DNA of 64,000 nucleotides, taken from contig JAXMDK010000012.1 of the NCBI GenBank assembly GCA_046348855.1, forward strand, positions 1 through 64,000. Direction: 5' to 3'. This document shows, in pieces, positions 23,793 to 31,899 of this stretch. How positions within the stretch are numbered: position 1 is the first letter of the stretch; the number at the start of each line of letters is the position of its first letter. The position numbers and the translations under genes were made by a program. The notes below the pieces were generated by a model. It did not search any database and was not told the DNA's origin. It saw nothing but the letters and a program-made list of their open reading frames with translations. Source of the DNA: TMP-24 sp046348855. Lineage in GTDB: Bacteria; Pseudomonadota; Alphaproteobacteria; Rhodobacterales; Rhodobacteraceae.

Positions 23793-24542
23793 TCAGGAGG
23801 CGGCCAGCGCCGCGACGATCGGGCCGAAGTCGGCAGCCGAAAGGCTGGCGCCGCCGACAAGCGCGCCGTCGACATCGGCGACGGCGAAGATCTCGGCGGC
23901 GTTGGCGGGCTTGACCGAGCCGCCGTAGAGCAGCCGGAAGCCTTCGGCCTCCGCCGCACCGAAGCGCGTGGCCAGTTCGGCGCGCAGGAAGCCATGGACC
24001 TCGGCGATCTGGGCCAGGGTCGGGGTTCGGCCGGTGCCGATGGCCCAGACCGGCTCGTAGGCGATGACGGTGTCGGCGCCGGTGGCGGCGGCGGGGACCG
24101 ATCCGGCCAGCTGGGCGCCGATGACGGCGAGCGTCCGGCCGGCGTCACGCTGGGCCTCGGTTTCGCCGACGCAGACGATGGCGGTCAGGCCGGCGGCATG
24201 GGCGGCGGCGGCCTTGGCCAGCACCTGCGCGTCCGTCTCGCCGTGGTCGGCGCGGCGTTCAGAATGGCCGACGATGACGTAGGCGGCACCGGCGTCGGCG
24301 AGTTGCGGGGCGGAAATGTCGCCGGTGTGGGCACCCGAGGCGGCGGCGTGACAGTCCTGAGCACCGACCCGGACCGGGCCGCCGTCGAGCGCGTCGGCGG
24401 CGGCGGCAATCAGGGTGGCGGGCGGGCAGACGAGGATGTCGCAGCCGGCGGCGGGATGGGCGGCGGCCAGTTGGCGCAACTGGTCGAGGCTGGCGCGGGT
24501 TCCGTTCATCTTCCAGTTTCCGGCGGCGAGCTTCCGGCGCAT
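23793..24542 (-). CDS. tpiA: Triose-phosphate isomerase
   Basis: 249 residues from ATG 24542. AAGNWKMNG (catalytic Asn and Lys), VIVGHSERR (catalytic His), VIAYEPVWAIGTG (catalytic Glu and loop 6) and LLYGGSVKPANA (phosphate site) are all present. It interconverts dihydroxyacetone phosphate and glyceraldehyde 3-phosphate. An in-frame ATG at 24557 is less likely. Confidence 0.97.
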   Translation of the reverse strand: MRRKLAAGNWKMNGTRASLDQLRQLAAAHPAAGCDILVCPPATLIAAAADALDGGPVRVGAQDCHAAASGAHTGDISAPQLADAGAAYVIVGHSERRADHGETDAQVLAKAAAAHAAGLTAIVCVGETEAQRDAGRTLAVIGAQLAGSVPAAATGADTVIAYEPVWAIGTGRTPTLAQIAEVHGFLRAELATRFGAAEAEGFRLLYGGSVKPANAAEIFAVADVDGALVGGASLSAADFGPIVAALAAS

Positions 24543-24613
24543 GTCATCGTCCCCCATGGTTCGGGGCGACCTTATGCCAAGCGGGCAGGGGACCGGAAGG
24601 CGCAAAACGCCGC

Positions 24614-24973
24614 TCAGGCGGCCGGCGCGTCCTTGAACTTGATCGATTCGCCGCAGCCGCAGGCCTCGGCGACATTAGGGTTGTTGAAGCGGAAGCCGGA
24701 TTCCAGGAGGCCGGTCTCATAGTCGATCTCGGTCCCGAACAGGAACATCTGCGCCATCGGCGCGATCATCACCCGCGCCCCGTCCTGTTCGATGACCTCG
24801 TCCAGCGGGCCGGCCTCGCGCGCGAATTCCATGGTGTATTCCATGCCGGCGCAGCCGCCCTTCTTGACGCCAAGCTTCAGCCCGAAGGCTCCGTCGCGGG
24901 TCATCAGGCGGGAGATCTGGCTGACCGCACGGGGGGTCAGGGTGACGGGGGACTTGCCGGGAATGCCGAACAT
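24614..24973 (-). CDS. A-type Fe-S cluster carrier (SufA/IscA/ErpA family)
   Basis: 119 residues from ATG 24973 (AAAGGA 9 nt upstream). VTLTPRAVSQI opens the HesB fold; the three cluster-binding cysteines are those in KKGGCAGMEY and EACGCGES. It receives a nascent Fe-S cluster and passes it to apoproteins. It lies 25 nt after the DUF3307 gene; sufT is on the same strand 1.5 kb upstream, so the SatD/DUF3307 pair separates two Fe-S assembly genes that may once have been adjacent. Confidence 0.92.
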   Translation of the reverse strand: MFGIPGKSPVTLTPRAVSQISRLMTRDGAFGLKLGVKKGGCAGMEYTMEFAREAGPLDEVIEQDGARVMIAPMAQMFLFGTEIDYETGLLESGFRFNNPNVAEACGCGESIKFKDAPAA

Positions 24974-24998
24974 GCGCGTGTTTCCTTTTGTCCCCAAT

Positions 24999-25724
24999 CT
25001 AGGGTGTCAGGCGCGGGATGCCAAGCGGCGGCAGGGCGTGCAGAAGAAAAACCGTCAGGAATGAGATCAGGATCGCCCAGGCGAACGAGGCGAGGGTGCC
25101 GATGATGACATATTCGCTGATGGCGCGGTCGTCGCCGACGGTGCCGAAGCGCAGGACCGATTTCGCCGCGATGAGAAAGCCGATGCCCGAGGGCTGGCCC
25201 CCGAGGATCAGCAGGAAGATCAGCCCGCGTTCGAGCGTGCCGATGACCCGCCCGCCGTTCAGAAGGCCGCGCGGCGTGGCTTCGGCCCACGGCTCCATCA
25301 GCAGACCGACGGCGACGGCGCCGCCGCGCAGGGTCAGGATCAGCCCGGCGGCCAGTGCCATCAGCGCCGGCAGGGAGGCGATGCCGGCCCAGAGGCCCGC
25401 CACCCACAGGCCGGGCCGCCAGACGGAAAGAGCGGCGATCGGCAAAAGGTGGGTCATCTGTTCGACGAGGAAGGGTGTCAGGCCGCGCTGGCGGGTCTGG
25501 CGCTGCCAGAGGGCGCGGCCGAGGTCGGTGGCCAGATGGGCCAGCGCCAGCGCCGCCAGCCAGGGGCTGGCGCTGCCGAGGCACAGGTTGGCGGTGGCGA
25601 GCACCACAAGCCCGTGCAGCAACAGCGGGACGGGGCGGGGGTGGGTGTCGCTGACCCAGCGGATATGGAACAGAAAATCCGCCAGCGCATGGGCGAGGAT
25701 CAGGGCGGCGAAGGTCTGGATCAT
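24999..25724 (-). CDS. DUF3307 membrane protein, partner of the SatD-like protein
   Basis: 241 residues, about seven membrane segments. DUF3307 signature near the N-terminus: LILAHALADFLFHIRWV, LLLHGLVVL and LALAHLATDLGR, with His and Asp residues in the helices. The C-terminal half shows NGGRVIGTLERGLIFLLIL, IGFLIAAKSVLRFG and SEYVIIGTLASFAWAILISFL, which recur in this family. The start overlaps the SatD-like stop (25721-25724, ATGA), so the two are coupled. Function unknown; conserved intramembrane polar residues suggest an enzyme or effector rather than a plain anchor. Confidence 0.82.
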   Translation of the reverse strand: MIQTFAALILAHALADFLFHIRWVSDTHPRPVPLLLHGLVVLATANLCLGSASPWLAALALAHLATDLGRALWQRQTRQRGLTPFLVEQMTHLLPIAALSVWRPGLWVAGLWAGIASLPALMALAAGLILTLRGGAVAVGLLMEPWAEATPRGLLNGGRVIGTLERGLIFLLILGGQPSGIGFLIAAKSVLRFGTVGDDRAISEYVIIGTLASFAWAILISFLTVFLLHALPPLGIPRLTP

Positions 25725-26428
25725 GCTGGTGTCCTTGCCTCCAAATCCATCCTGTGGGCGATCAGCGCCTCGCGGATGGCCACGGCGCCCGCGCCTTGAA
25801 GGCGGTAGTTCACGGCCTGAGGCGTGATCCCGAGATGCGAGGCGATGCCGGCCTGGGTCATTTGATCGGGCTCAGCGAGATCGCGGCCGGTCGGGGTCTC
25901 GGGCCATAGATAAAGCGCGGCGGCCTCTGCCTGCTGTGCGCTCCAGCGTTTCAGTCGTTCATCGAGCAGGATACAGATTGCCTTGTCCGCCGGCCGCACG
26001 TCGTCCGGTTCGCCTTGTATGAACAGCCGCTCCTTGCGGTGCATGTGGTCGAGGGCGTGCCCGGAGTGGACGAAGGCGCTGCCAGACGCATCGCGCAGGT
26101 CGGCGGTGCCTGCGCTCTCGACCGAGCCAATGCCGATTCCGATCCGGGTGGCGATTGCGTCGGGATGAGCCGCGAGTCTTGCGTGGACATGAACCGCCGC
26201 CCAGATGGCAAGCGTCGGGTCGGCCAGGAGAAACTGCCAACCGTCTCCGCGGAAACGTGTGAAGCGCGCTTTGCCGCGGCACCATGATGAGGCTGTCGAC
26301 GCGGCGGCTTCGATTTCCGCCATTGTAGTGTCCACCCGCGCGCGCCCCGCCCCAGTGGAATCGATGAGATCGCCGGTCAGGATGGCGGCGGAGGCAATCA
26401 TTGCAGGGCTACCAGCTTGATTCTGCAT
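25721..26428 (-). CDS. SatD-like protein: cyclase-like domain with C-terminal HTH
   Basis: 235 residues. AAILTGDLIDSTG near the N-terminus and FTRFRGDGWQFLL around residue 60 carry two aspartates in the GDxIxS ... GDxxQ pattern of SatD proteins, the same spacing logic as the metal-binding Asp pair of class III nucleotidyl cyclases. TRIGIGIGSV and GSAFVHSGHALDHM fit the following strands. The C-terminus (MTQAGIASHLGITPQAVNYRLQGAG) is a helix-turn-helix. No Shine-Dalgarno precedes ATG 26428; ATG 26401 is an alternative. Three operator dyads fill its promoter, so autoregulation by the HTH is likely. Enzymatic activity is not established. Confidence 0.75.
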   Translation of the reverse strand: MQNQAGSPAMIASAAILTGDLIDSTGAGRARVDTTMAEIEAAASTASSWCRGKARFTRFRGDGWQFLLADPTLAIWAAVHVHARLAAHPDAIATRIGIGIGSVESAGTADLRDASGSAFVHSGHALDHMHRKERLFIQGEPDDVRPADKAICILLDERLKRWSAQQAEAAALYLWPETPTGRDLAEPDQMTQAGIASHLGITPQAVNYRLQGAGAVAIREALIAHRMDLEARTPA

Positions 26429-26430
26429 GG

Positions 26431-26507
26431 ATCAAGTTTTAACACTTGATGGTAACTTATCAAGTTAAAAGGCTTGCTTTATATAATATCAAGCTAAAAT
26501 ACTTGAT
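26431..26507. promoter_or_regulatory. Three-dyad operator array before the SatD-like gene
   Basis: Dyads of form ATCAAGY-N6-RCTTGMT: 26431-26450 (ATCAAGT/ACTTGAT, perfect), 26459-26478 (ATCAAGT/GCTTGCT, imperfect right arm) and 26488-26507 (ATCAAGC/ACTTGAT). Start-to-start spacing is 28 and 29 nt. A further half site GCTTGAT is at 26415-26421 inside the gene. The region is strikingly AT-rich, and TTGATA about 26493-26488 on the minus strand could be a -35. It fills the gap between the sufT stop and the SatD-like start. Confidence 0.8.
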
Positions 26508-26513
26508 TGCGCC

Positions 26514-26879
26514 TCACATGAAGCCAAGCTCCAGCCGTGCCTCGTCGGACATCATGTCCATGCCCCATTGCGGCTCGAACGTCATGCGTACGTTCACGTC
26601 GCGCACCCCGTCCAAGGGTTCCACCGCGCTGGCGACCCAGCCCGGCATCTCGCCGGCGACGGGGCAACCCGGCGCGGTAAGGGTCATGGTGATGTCGACG
26701 GCGTTCTCGGGCGAGATCTCGATGGTGTAGACCAGTCCGAGGTCGAAGATATTGACAGGAATTTCAGGGTCATAGACCGTCCGGCAGGCGGCGACCACGT
26801 CGTCGTAGAGCGGATGGTCGGTGGTCGAGGGCCGGATCAGCGGCGTGCCTTCGATCGGGTCTTTCGGTTCGGCGGTCAT
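26514..26879 (-). CDS. sufT: SUF-associated Fe-S assembly protein (DUF59/MIP18 family)
   Basis: 121 residues. VVAACRTVYDPEIPVNIFDLGLVYTIEI is the DUF59 signature, with MTLTAPGCPVAGEMPGWV containing the conserved Cys and VRMTFEPQWGMDMMSDEARLELGF the C-terminal segment. DUF59 proteins with this tail are the SufT type, helping deliver Fe-S clusters. The rest of a suf operon is not in the window. The stop lies 7 nt from the first operator of the SatD-like gene. Confidence 0.88.
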   Translation of the reverse strand: MTAEPKDPIEGTPLIRPSTTDHPLYDDVVAACRTVYDPEIPVNIFDLGLVYTIEISPENAVDITMTLTAPGCPVAGEMPGWVASAVEPLDGVRDVNVRMTFEPQWGMDMMSDEARLELGFM

Positions 26880-26994
26880 GGTCGTCCTGCAAGGTTCCTG
26901 AGCGAATATATAGGGATTTGACCCCCAAGGTCCAGAGCCGTGCTGTGCCGCCGTGAGGCTGCGTCAACTGGAAGCAGCGGCGCGGGGGGCGCCT

Positions 26995-27336
26995 CTAGTG
27001 CAGCCGGTTGCCGCGCCCGAGGCTGCGCCCGATCACCAGCGCCAGGAACAGCCACAGCCAGAAGGTCACCCAGGCGACGGCGATGGCCAGGGCCTGCACC
27101 CGGCCGAAGTCGCTGTTACCGTTGGCCAGCTGGCGCACGGTCACGACGAAGGCCACGAGGTTGAAGAGAAAGGCCACCAGGCAGGCCGCCACCGCGACGG
27201 CATGGCGGGCGACCGGGATGCCGTGGCGTCGCGCCCGCCGGTAGGACCGCTGGAACAGCTGCAGGGCAAGATAGGGCGGCAGGCAGAGCAGACTGCTGAG
27301 GAACATCAATGCGATGGCAGACCCTTGCAGCCCCAT
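26995..27336 (-). CDS. Small membrane protein of unknown function
   Basis: 113 residues with three hydrophobic segments (IALMFLSSLLCLPPYLALQLF, VAVAACLVAFLFNLVAFVVTV, ALAIAVAWVTFWLWLFLALVI). ATG 27336 has GGAG 6 nt upstream and is preferred to a TTG at 27363. It follows mlaF on the same strand with about 120 nt between. No family recognised. Confidence 0.6.
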   Translation of the reverse strand: MGLQGSAIALMFLSSLLCLPPYLALQLFQRSYRRARRHGIPVARHAVAVAACLVAFLFNLVAFVVTVRQLANGNSDFGRVQALAIAVAWVTFWLWLFLALVIGRSLGRGNRLH

Positions 27337-27458
27337 GACCGGCTCCGCCCAAAACCTGTTCAAGTCCGTGAAAAAGCCTAGCCTTAGGCCTGTAAGCTGT
27401 CAAACCGCGCGATCGGCGGCGGCAGAGAGGCGCCGCCCGGCGGGCAACTGGCGGCCGC

Positions 27459-28211
27459 TTATCGCACCGTGGCGATCGGGCCTTCGGCGCGGCCGTGGAT
27501 GAATTGCTGGACGTAGGGATCGGCGGTGCGGTCCAGCTCGGCGATCGGGCCGCACCAGCGGATGACGCCGCCATGCAGCATCGCCACCTTGTCGGCGATG
27601 GCGCGCACCGAGGTCATGTCGTGGGTGATGGTCACGGCGGTCGCGCCCATCTCGGTGACGATCTCGCGGATCAGGTCGTTGATGACCCCGGCCATGATCG
27701 GGTCGAGCCCGGTGGTCGGTTCGTCGAAGAAGATGATCTGCGGCTCGGCGGCGATGGCACGGGCGAGGCTCACCCGCTTTTGCATGCCGCCGGAGAGTTC
27801 GGCGGGAAAGAGGTCGGCGACATCCGGCGTCAGCCCGACCCGGCGCAGCTTTTCCACGGCGACGGCGCGGGCCGCGTCACGCGGGCGCTTGCGGGCGCCG
27901 CGCAGCAGGCGGAAGGCGACGTTCTGCCAGACCGGCAGGCTGTCGAAGAGCGCGCCGCCCTGAAACAGCATGCCGAAGCGGTCGAGGAAAGCCTCGCGCC
28001 CCGGCCCGGAAGCGGCGGCGGGCTGGCCGTCGACGGCGATGGTGCCGGCGTCGGGCAGGACCAGCCCGAGGATGCATTTCAGCAGCACTGACTTGCCGGT
28101 GCCCGAGCCGCCGATGATGACCATGCTTTCGCCCCGGCCGACCGTCAGGTCGACCCCGGCCAGCACCCGGTTCCTGCCAAAGCTCTTGTGGACGCCCCGA
28201 AGCTCGATCAT
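27459..28211 (-). CDS. mlaF: ABC transporter ATP-binding protein (MlaF type)
   Basis: 250 residues from ATG 28211, overlapping the permease stop (ATGA). Walker A GGSGTGKS, signature LSGGMQKR, Walker B IIFFDEPTTGLDP and the switch His in ITHDM are all intact. MLFQGGALFDSLPVWQNVAF is typical of MlaF/Ttg2A ATPases that keep outer-membrane lipid asymmetry by moving phospholipids. No mlaD-type substrate-binding gene follows here. Confidence 0.9.
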   Translation of the reverse strand: MIELRGVHKSFGRNRVLAGVDLTVGRGESMVIIGGSGTGKSVLLKCILGLVLPDAGTIAVDGQPAAASGPGREAFLDRFGMLFQGGALFDSLPVWQNVAFRLLRGARKRPRDAARAVAVEKLRRVGLTPDVADLFPAELSGGMQKRVSLARAIAAEPQIIFFDEPTTGLDPIMAGVINDLIREIVTEMGATAVTITHDMTSVRAIADKVAMLHGGVIRWCGPIAELDRTADPYVQQFIHGRAEGPIATVR

Positions 28212-28988
28212 GCTGCGAAGAACACCTCGGTCAGCACGTAGTTGGCAGCCAGGATCAGGACCGAGGCCGCGACCACCGCCGACTTGGTGGCTGCCCCCAC
28301 CCCTTGCGCGCCGCGCCCCGAATTCATGCCGTAGTAGCAGCCGCAAAGCGCGATGAGGAACCCGAACACCGCCCCCTTGATGAGGCCCGAGACCACGTCG
28401 AACACTTCGAGATAGGCGCGGGTGTTGGCCAGGTAGGTGGCCGGATTGAAGCCCAGCTTGTTGACGCCGACGAGGTAGCCGCCGAAGACGCCGATGCTGT
28501 CGCCGACCGCGACCAGCACCGGCACGGCCAGCGTCGCCGCCAGAAGGCGCGGCACGGTCAGGTATTTCATCGGGTGGGTGGACAAAGTCACCAGCGCGTC
28601 GATCTGTTCTGTGACCTTCATGGTGCCCATCTCAGCGGCGATCGACGAGGCGACGCGCGCCGCCACCATCAGACCGCCCAGCACCGGCCCCAGTTCGCGC
28701 ACCATGCCGATGGCGGTGATCGAGGGCACCACCGCCTCGGCCGAAAAGCGTTGGCCGCCGGCGTAGATCTGCAGGGCCAGCGCGCCGCCGGTGAAGAGCG
28801 CGGTCATGCCGACGACCGGCAGGCTGAACCAGCCGATCTGCACCAGCGCCATCAGGAATTCGCGCGGGTAGAAGGGCGGGCGGAACAGATGGCTGATCGG
28901 CGCGGCAGCGCCGAAGGGCGATGCGGCCGAGGTTGGCCAGCGCGGCAAGCGTCACCTGGCCGATGCTGGCAAGGGGGCGGCGGCTCAT
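28208..28988 (-). CDS. mlaE: MlaE-family ABC permease, frameshifted near its N-terminus as sequenced
   Basis: From 28208 to about 28913 the frame encodes the conserved MlaE body (HLFRPPFYPREFL ... IGWFSLPVVGMTALFTGGALALQIYAGGQRF ... EQIDALVTLSTHPMKYLTVPR). The expected N-terminus MSRRPLASIGQVTLAALANLGRIAL begins at ATG 28988 in another frame. The join is at about 28913-28919, where two bases appear to be missing (GCCCTTCGGC in place of an expected GCCCTCTTCGGC). ATG 28988 overlaps the reconstructed alr stop. The permease pairs with MlaF. Likely sequence error, as alr next to it shows the same damage. Confidence 0.75.
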
Positions 28989-30075
28989 GCGGCGGTTCCG
29001 CGGTGGTGCCGGGCGTTGGCGACGCTGTCGGCGCGGCTGGACATACTGGGCGGGCGCATAGCGCAGGCCGAGCGTGGTCAGGATCTCGTAGCCGATGGCG
29101 GCGGCGGCGGCCAGATCGTCGATGCCCTGCGCCGTGGCCGAGAAGGTCGAGCGTCGTGGGCGTGCCGTGCCGACGGCGCTGACATCGACGGGTCACCAGG
29201 TCCATCGACACCCGCCCGACCAGCGGGCAGGCGGTCTTGCCGTGAAAGAGCCGCGCCCGGTTCGACAGGCTGCGCAGGATGCCGTCGGCATAGCCCGCCG
29301 CCAGAGTGGCGATGCGCGCCGGGCCGGGGGCCTGCCAGGTGGCGTTGTAGCCGACCGTGTCGCCGGGGCTGAGGGTGCGCACCTGTACCACCGGCAGCGA
29401 CAGGCGCACGACCGGACGGGCGGCGCGGAAGGGCGCCCCCCCGTAAAGGCCGATACCGGGCCGGGTCAGGTCGAAGTCGTAGCGCCGGCCCAACAGGACG
29501 CCGCCGGTGGCCGCCAGCGACCGGGCGACGCCGGTGCCGTCGGTCATGGCGTGGAAGGCGGCAAGCTGGCGGTCGGTCAGCGGGTGGCCGGGCTCGTCCG
29601 AACAGGCGAGGTGCGACATCAGGAGTTGCGGGTGGTGCGCCAGCGCCTCCGGCGCCACCTTGCGCCAGTCGGCGGCGTCGATGCCCAGCCGGTTCATCCC
29701 GGTTTCAAGCTGGATGCCGAACGGATGGCCGGGCAGGTCGGCGAAATGGCGCGCGACCTGGGCCGGGCTGTTCAGCATTGGCACTGTCGCGGATGCGGGC
29801 GGCATCGCCCTGCATGTGGCCGCACAGGACGCTGATTTCCATTCGGGGCTGGTGGCGCAGGGGCCGCGCTTCTTCTCGGTCAATAAGCGCCACGAAAAAC
29901 GCAACCGCCGCGCGCCCGCAAGCCATCAGCGCGCGCCACCGGCGCCGCGCCCAGCCCGTAGGCGTCGGCCTTGACCATCGCCGCGGTCTGCACCGCTACG
30001 GGGTCATGGCGTCGAGCGCGCGCGCCAGTTGGCCGTGCGATCGCCGAGGTCGATGTCGAGGACGCCGGATGCCAT
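28985..30075 (-). pseudogene. alr: Alanine racemase, broken by multiple frameshifts
   Basis: All parts are recognisable but spread over several frames: MASGVLDIDLG (from ATG 30075), VQTAAMVKADAYGLGAAPVA (PLP Lys), MEISVLCGHMQGD, then an intact stretch 29770-29200 (MLNSPAQVARHFADLPGHPFGIQLETGMNRLGI ... VGYNATWQAPGPARIATLAAGYADG ... VGRVSMDLVT) and a C-terminus ending YVSRADSVANARHHRGTAA at TGA 28987-28985. I count at least ten small indels in two clusters, about 29030-29180 and 29780-30045. The enzyme makes D-alanine for peptidoglycan and is usually essential, so sequencing or assembly error is more likely than true decay. Confidence 0.8.
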
Positions 30076-30109
30076 GCGCGCCTTGCCAGGCCGTGCCGTG
30101 GAAGGTCAA

Positions 30110-30166
30110 GGGAGCGGGGGCGCTGCCCCCGCAATTTCCCCCGGGATATTTTTGGCAAGATGAAGC
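30110..30166. repeat. Interspersed intergenic repeat, copy B
   Basis: GGGAGCGGGGGCGCTGCCCC, a short spacer, CCGGGATATTTTTGGCAAGA and a purine-rich tail, between the dnaB stop and the alr start. The first part forms a GC hairpin. Confidence 0.6.
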
Positions 30167-30175
30167 GGGGCCGGT

Positions 30176-31687
30176 TCAGAAATGGTCGGCCGAAAACTGC
30201 GGTCTCCTTTTCGGCCAGGCGGCGGCGAGGTTGCCGAAGCGGGTGAAGCGGCCTTCGAACGACAGTTCCACCGTGCCGATCGGGCCGTGGCGCTGCTTGC
30301 CGATGATGACTTCGGCCTTGCCGTGGGCGCGCTCCATCGCCTCCTGCCACTTGGCCATTGCCTCGAGGTTGTCCTCGCCGGGTTTTTCCCGTTCCTTGTA
30401 GTATTCTTCGCGGTAGACGAACATCACCACGTCGGCGTCCTGTTCGATCGAGCCGGATTCCCGCAGGTCGCTGAGTTGCGGGCGCTTGTCCTCGCGGTTC
30501 TCGACCTGGCGCGACAGCTGCGACAGGGCGATGACCGGGATGTTCAGTTCCTTGGCGATGGCCTTGAGGCCCTGGGTGATTTCCGACACTTCGTTCACCC
30601 GGCTATCCTTGGCGGTGGCGGGGCGGACCAGTTGCAGATAGTCGATGATCAGCACGTCGAGCCCGTGGGTGCGCTTCAGCCGGCGGGCGCGGGCGGCAAG
30701 CTGGCTGATCGGGATCGCCGGCGTGTCGTCGATATAGAGCGGGCAGGCCTCCAGCGCCTTGGCGGCCTCGACGAAGCGGCGGAATTCCTGTTCGGTCATG
30801 TCGCCGCGGCGGATCTGTTCGGAAGGAACCTCGGCGGCTTCCGAAAGAACGCGCGCGGCCAACTGTTCGGAGGACATTTCCAGCGAGAAGAAGCCGACGA
30901 CCCCGCCATCGACCGCACCCTCGCTGCCGTCGGGGCGGCGGCCGCGCTTGTAGGCCTTGGCGATGTTGAAGGCGATGTTGGTCGCGAGCGAAGTCTTGCC
31001 CATCGACGGACGGCCGGCAAGGATCAGGAGGTCGGACGGGTGGAGGCCGCCCAGCTTCTTGTCCATGTCGACGAGGCCGGTGGAGATGCCGGCCAGGCCG
31101 CCATCGCGCTGATAGGCAGCGACGGCGGATTCGACGGCGTCGGTGGTGGCCTTGAGGAAGGACACGAACCCGCGTTCGGCATGGCCCTGTTCGCCCAGCT
31201 TGTAGAGCGCCTGTTCGGCCGCGACGATCTGGTCCCTGGGGTCGTTGTCGACCTCGATCGACTGGGCGCGGGCGGTGATGTCGCGCCCCAGCCCCATCAG
31301 TTCGCGCCGGACCGCGAGGTCGTAGATCATCTGCGCATAGTCGCGCGCCGCGAAGGCCGAGATCGCCGCCCCGGCGATCCGCGCCAGATAGGCGGGGCCG
31401 CCCAGTTCCTTCAGGCCGGGATCGTCCTCGAGGAAACCCTTCAGCGTCACCGGCGAGGCGAGCGCGTTCTTCTGGATGCGGGCCACAGCGATTTCATAGA
31501 TGCGCTGGTGGACCGGGTCGAAGAAATGGTCGGGCCGGATGATGGCGCTGATCTTGTCGTAGACCTCGTTGTTGGTCAGGATCGCGCCCAGCAACTGCTG
31601 CTCGGCCTCGATGTTGTGCGGCACGGCTTCGGTTTCTGCCGTGGGCGCGGCCGGCAATGCCGGCCGGAAGGTCGCAATCTCGCTCAT
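30176..31687 (-). CDS. dnaB: Replicative DNA helicase DnaB
   Basis: 503 residues. The N-terminal DnaB domain (PHNIEAEQQLLGAIL ... PDHFFDPVHQRIYE) is followed by the RecA-like helicase core: Walker A AGRPSMGKTSLA, Walker B VLIIDYLQLV, and SQLSRQVENREDKRPQLSDLRESGSIEQDADVV. No intein is present. It unwinds DNA at the fork as a hexamer. Length is usual for alphaproteobacterial DnaB. It precedes alr on the same strand. Confidence 0.97.
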   Translation of the reverse strand: MSEIATFRPALPAAPTAETEAVPHNIEAEQQLLGAILTNNEVYDKISAIIRPDHFFDPVHQRIYEIAVARIQKNALASPVTLKGFLEDDPGLKELGGPAYLARIAGAAISAFAARDYAQMIYDLAVRRELMGLGRDITARAQSIEVDNDPRDQIVAAEQALYKLGEQGHAERGFVSFLKATTDAVESAVAAYQRDGGLAGISTGLVDMDKKLGGLHPSDLLILAGRPSMGKTSLATNIAFNIAKAYKRGRRPDGSEGAVDGGVVGFFSLEMSSEQLAARVLSEAAEVPSEQIRRGDMTEQEFRRFVEAAKALEACPLYIDDTPAIPISQLAARARRLKRTHGLDVLIIDYLQLVRPATAKDSRVNEVSEITQGLKAIAKELNIPVIALSQLSRQVENREDKRPQLSDLRESGSIEQDADVVMFVYREEYYKEREKPGEDNLEAMAKWQEAMERAHGKAEVIIGKQRHGPIGTVELSFEGRFTRFGNLAAAWPKRRPQFSADHF

Positions 31688-31899
31688 GCCTCAGCTCTTT
31701 TTCTGTCCCGCCGCTGTCTTAGCCGGGCCGGGCACGACTGGGCAAATCGCGCAAGGCGCAGCGAGCGGCGGTGGTTGTGTTCGTCCAGACTACCAGATGT
31801 CGGGGCGCGTCGGGGGATTTTCTGTCGAATCGCCCGCAGGACGCGACTTGCCCACAGAACCATCCCCGCCGCCGCCCACAGCTATTTTCGGCGCCGGCG

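Noticed and set aside
28948..28948. Alternative start of mlaE at 28948
   Set aside because: Its first residues do not match the family, while a good N-terminus exists at 28988 in another frame, overlapping the alr stop.
31845..31890. TTGCCCACAG and CGCCCACAGC near dnaB as DnaA boxes
   Set aside because: Each differs at two or more positions from TTATCCACA and there is no AT-rich region or cluster, so no origin is called.
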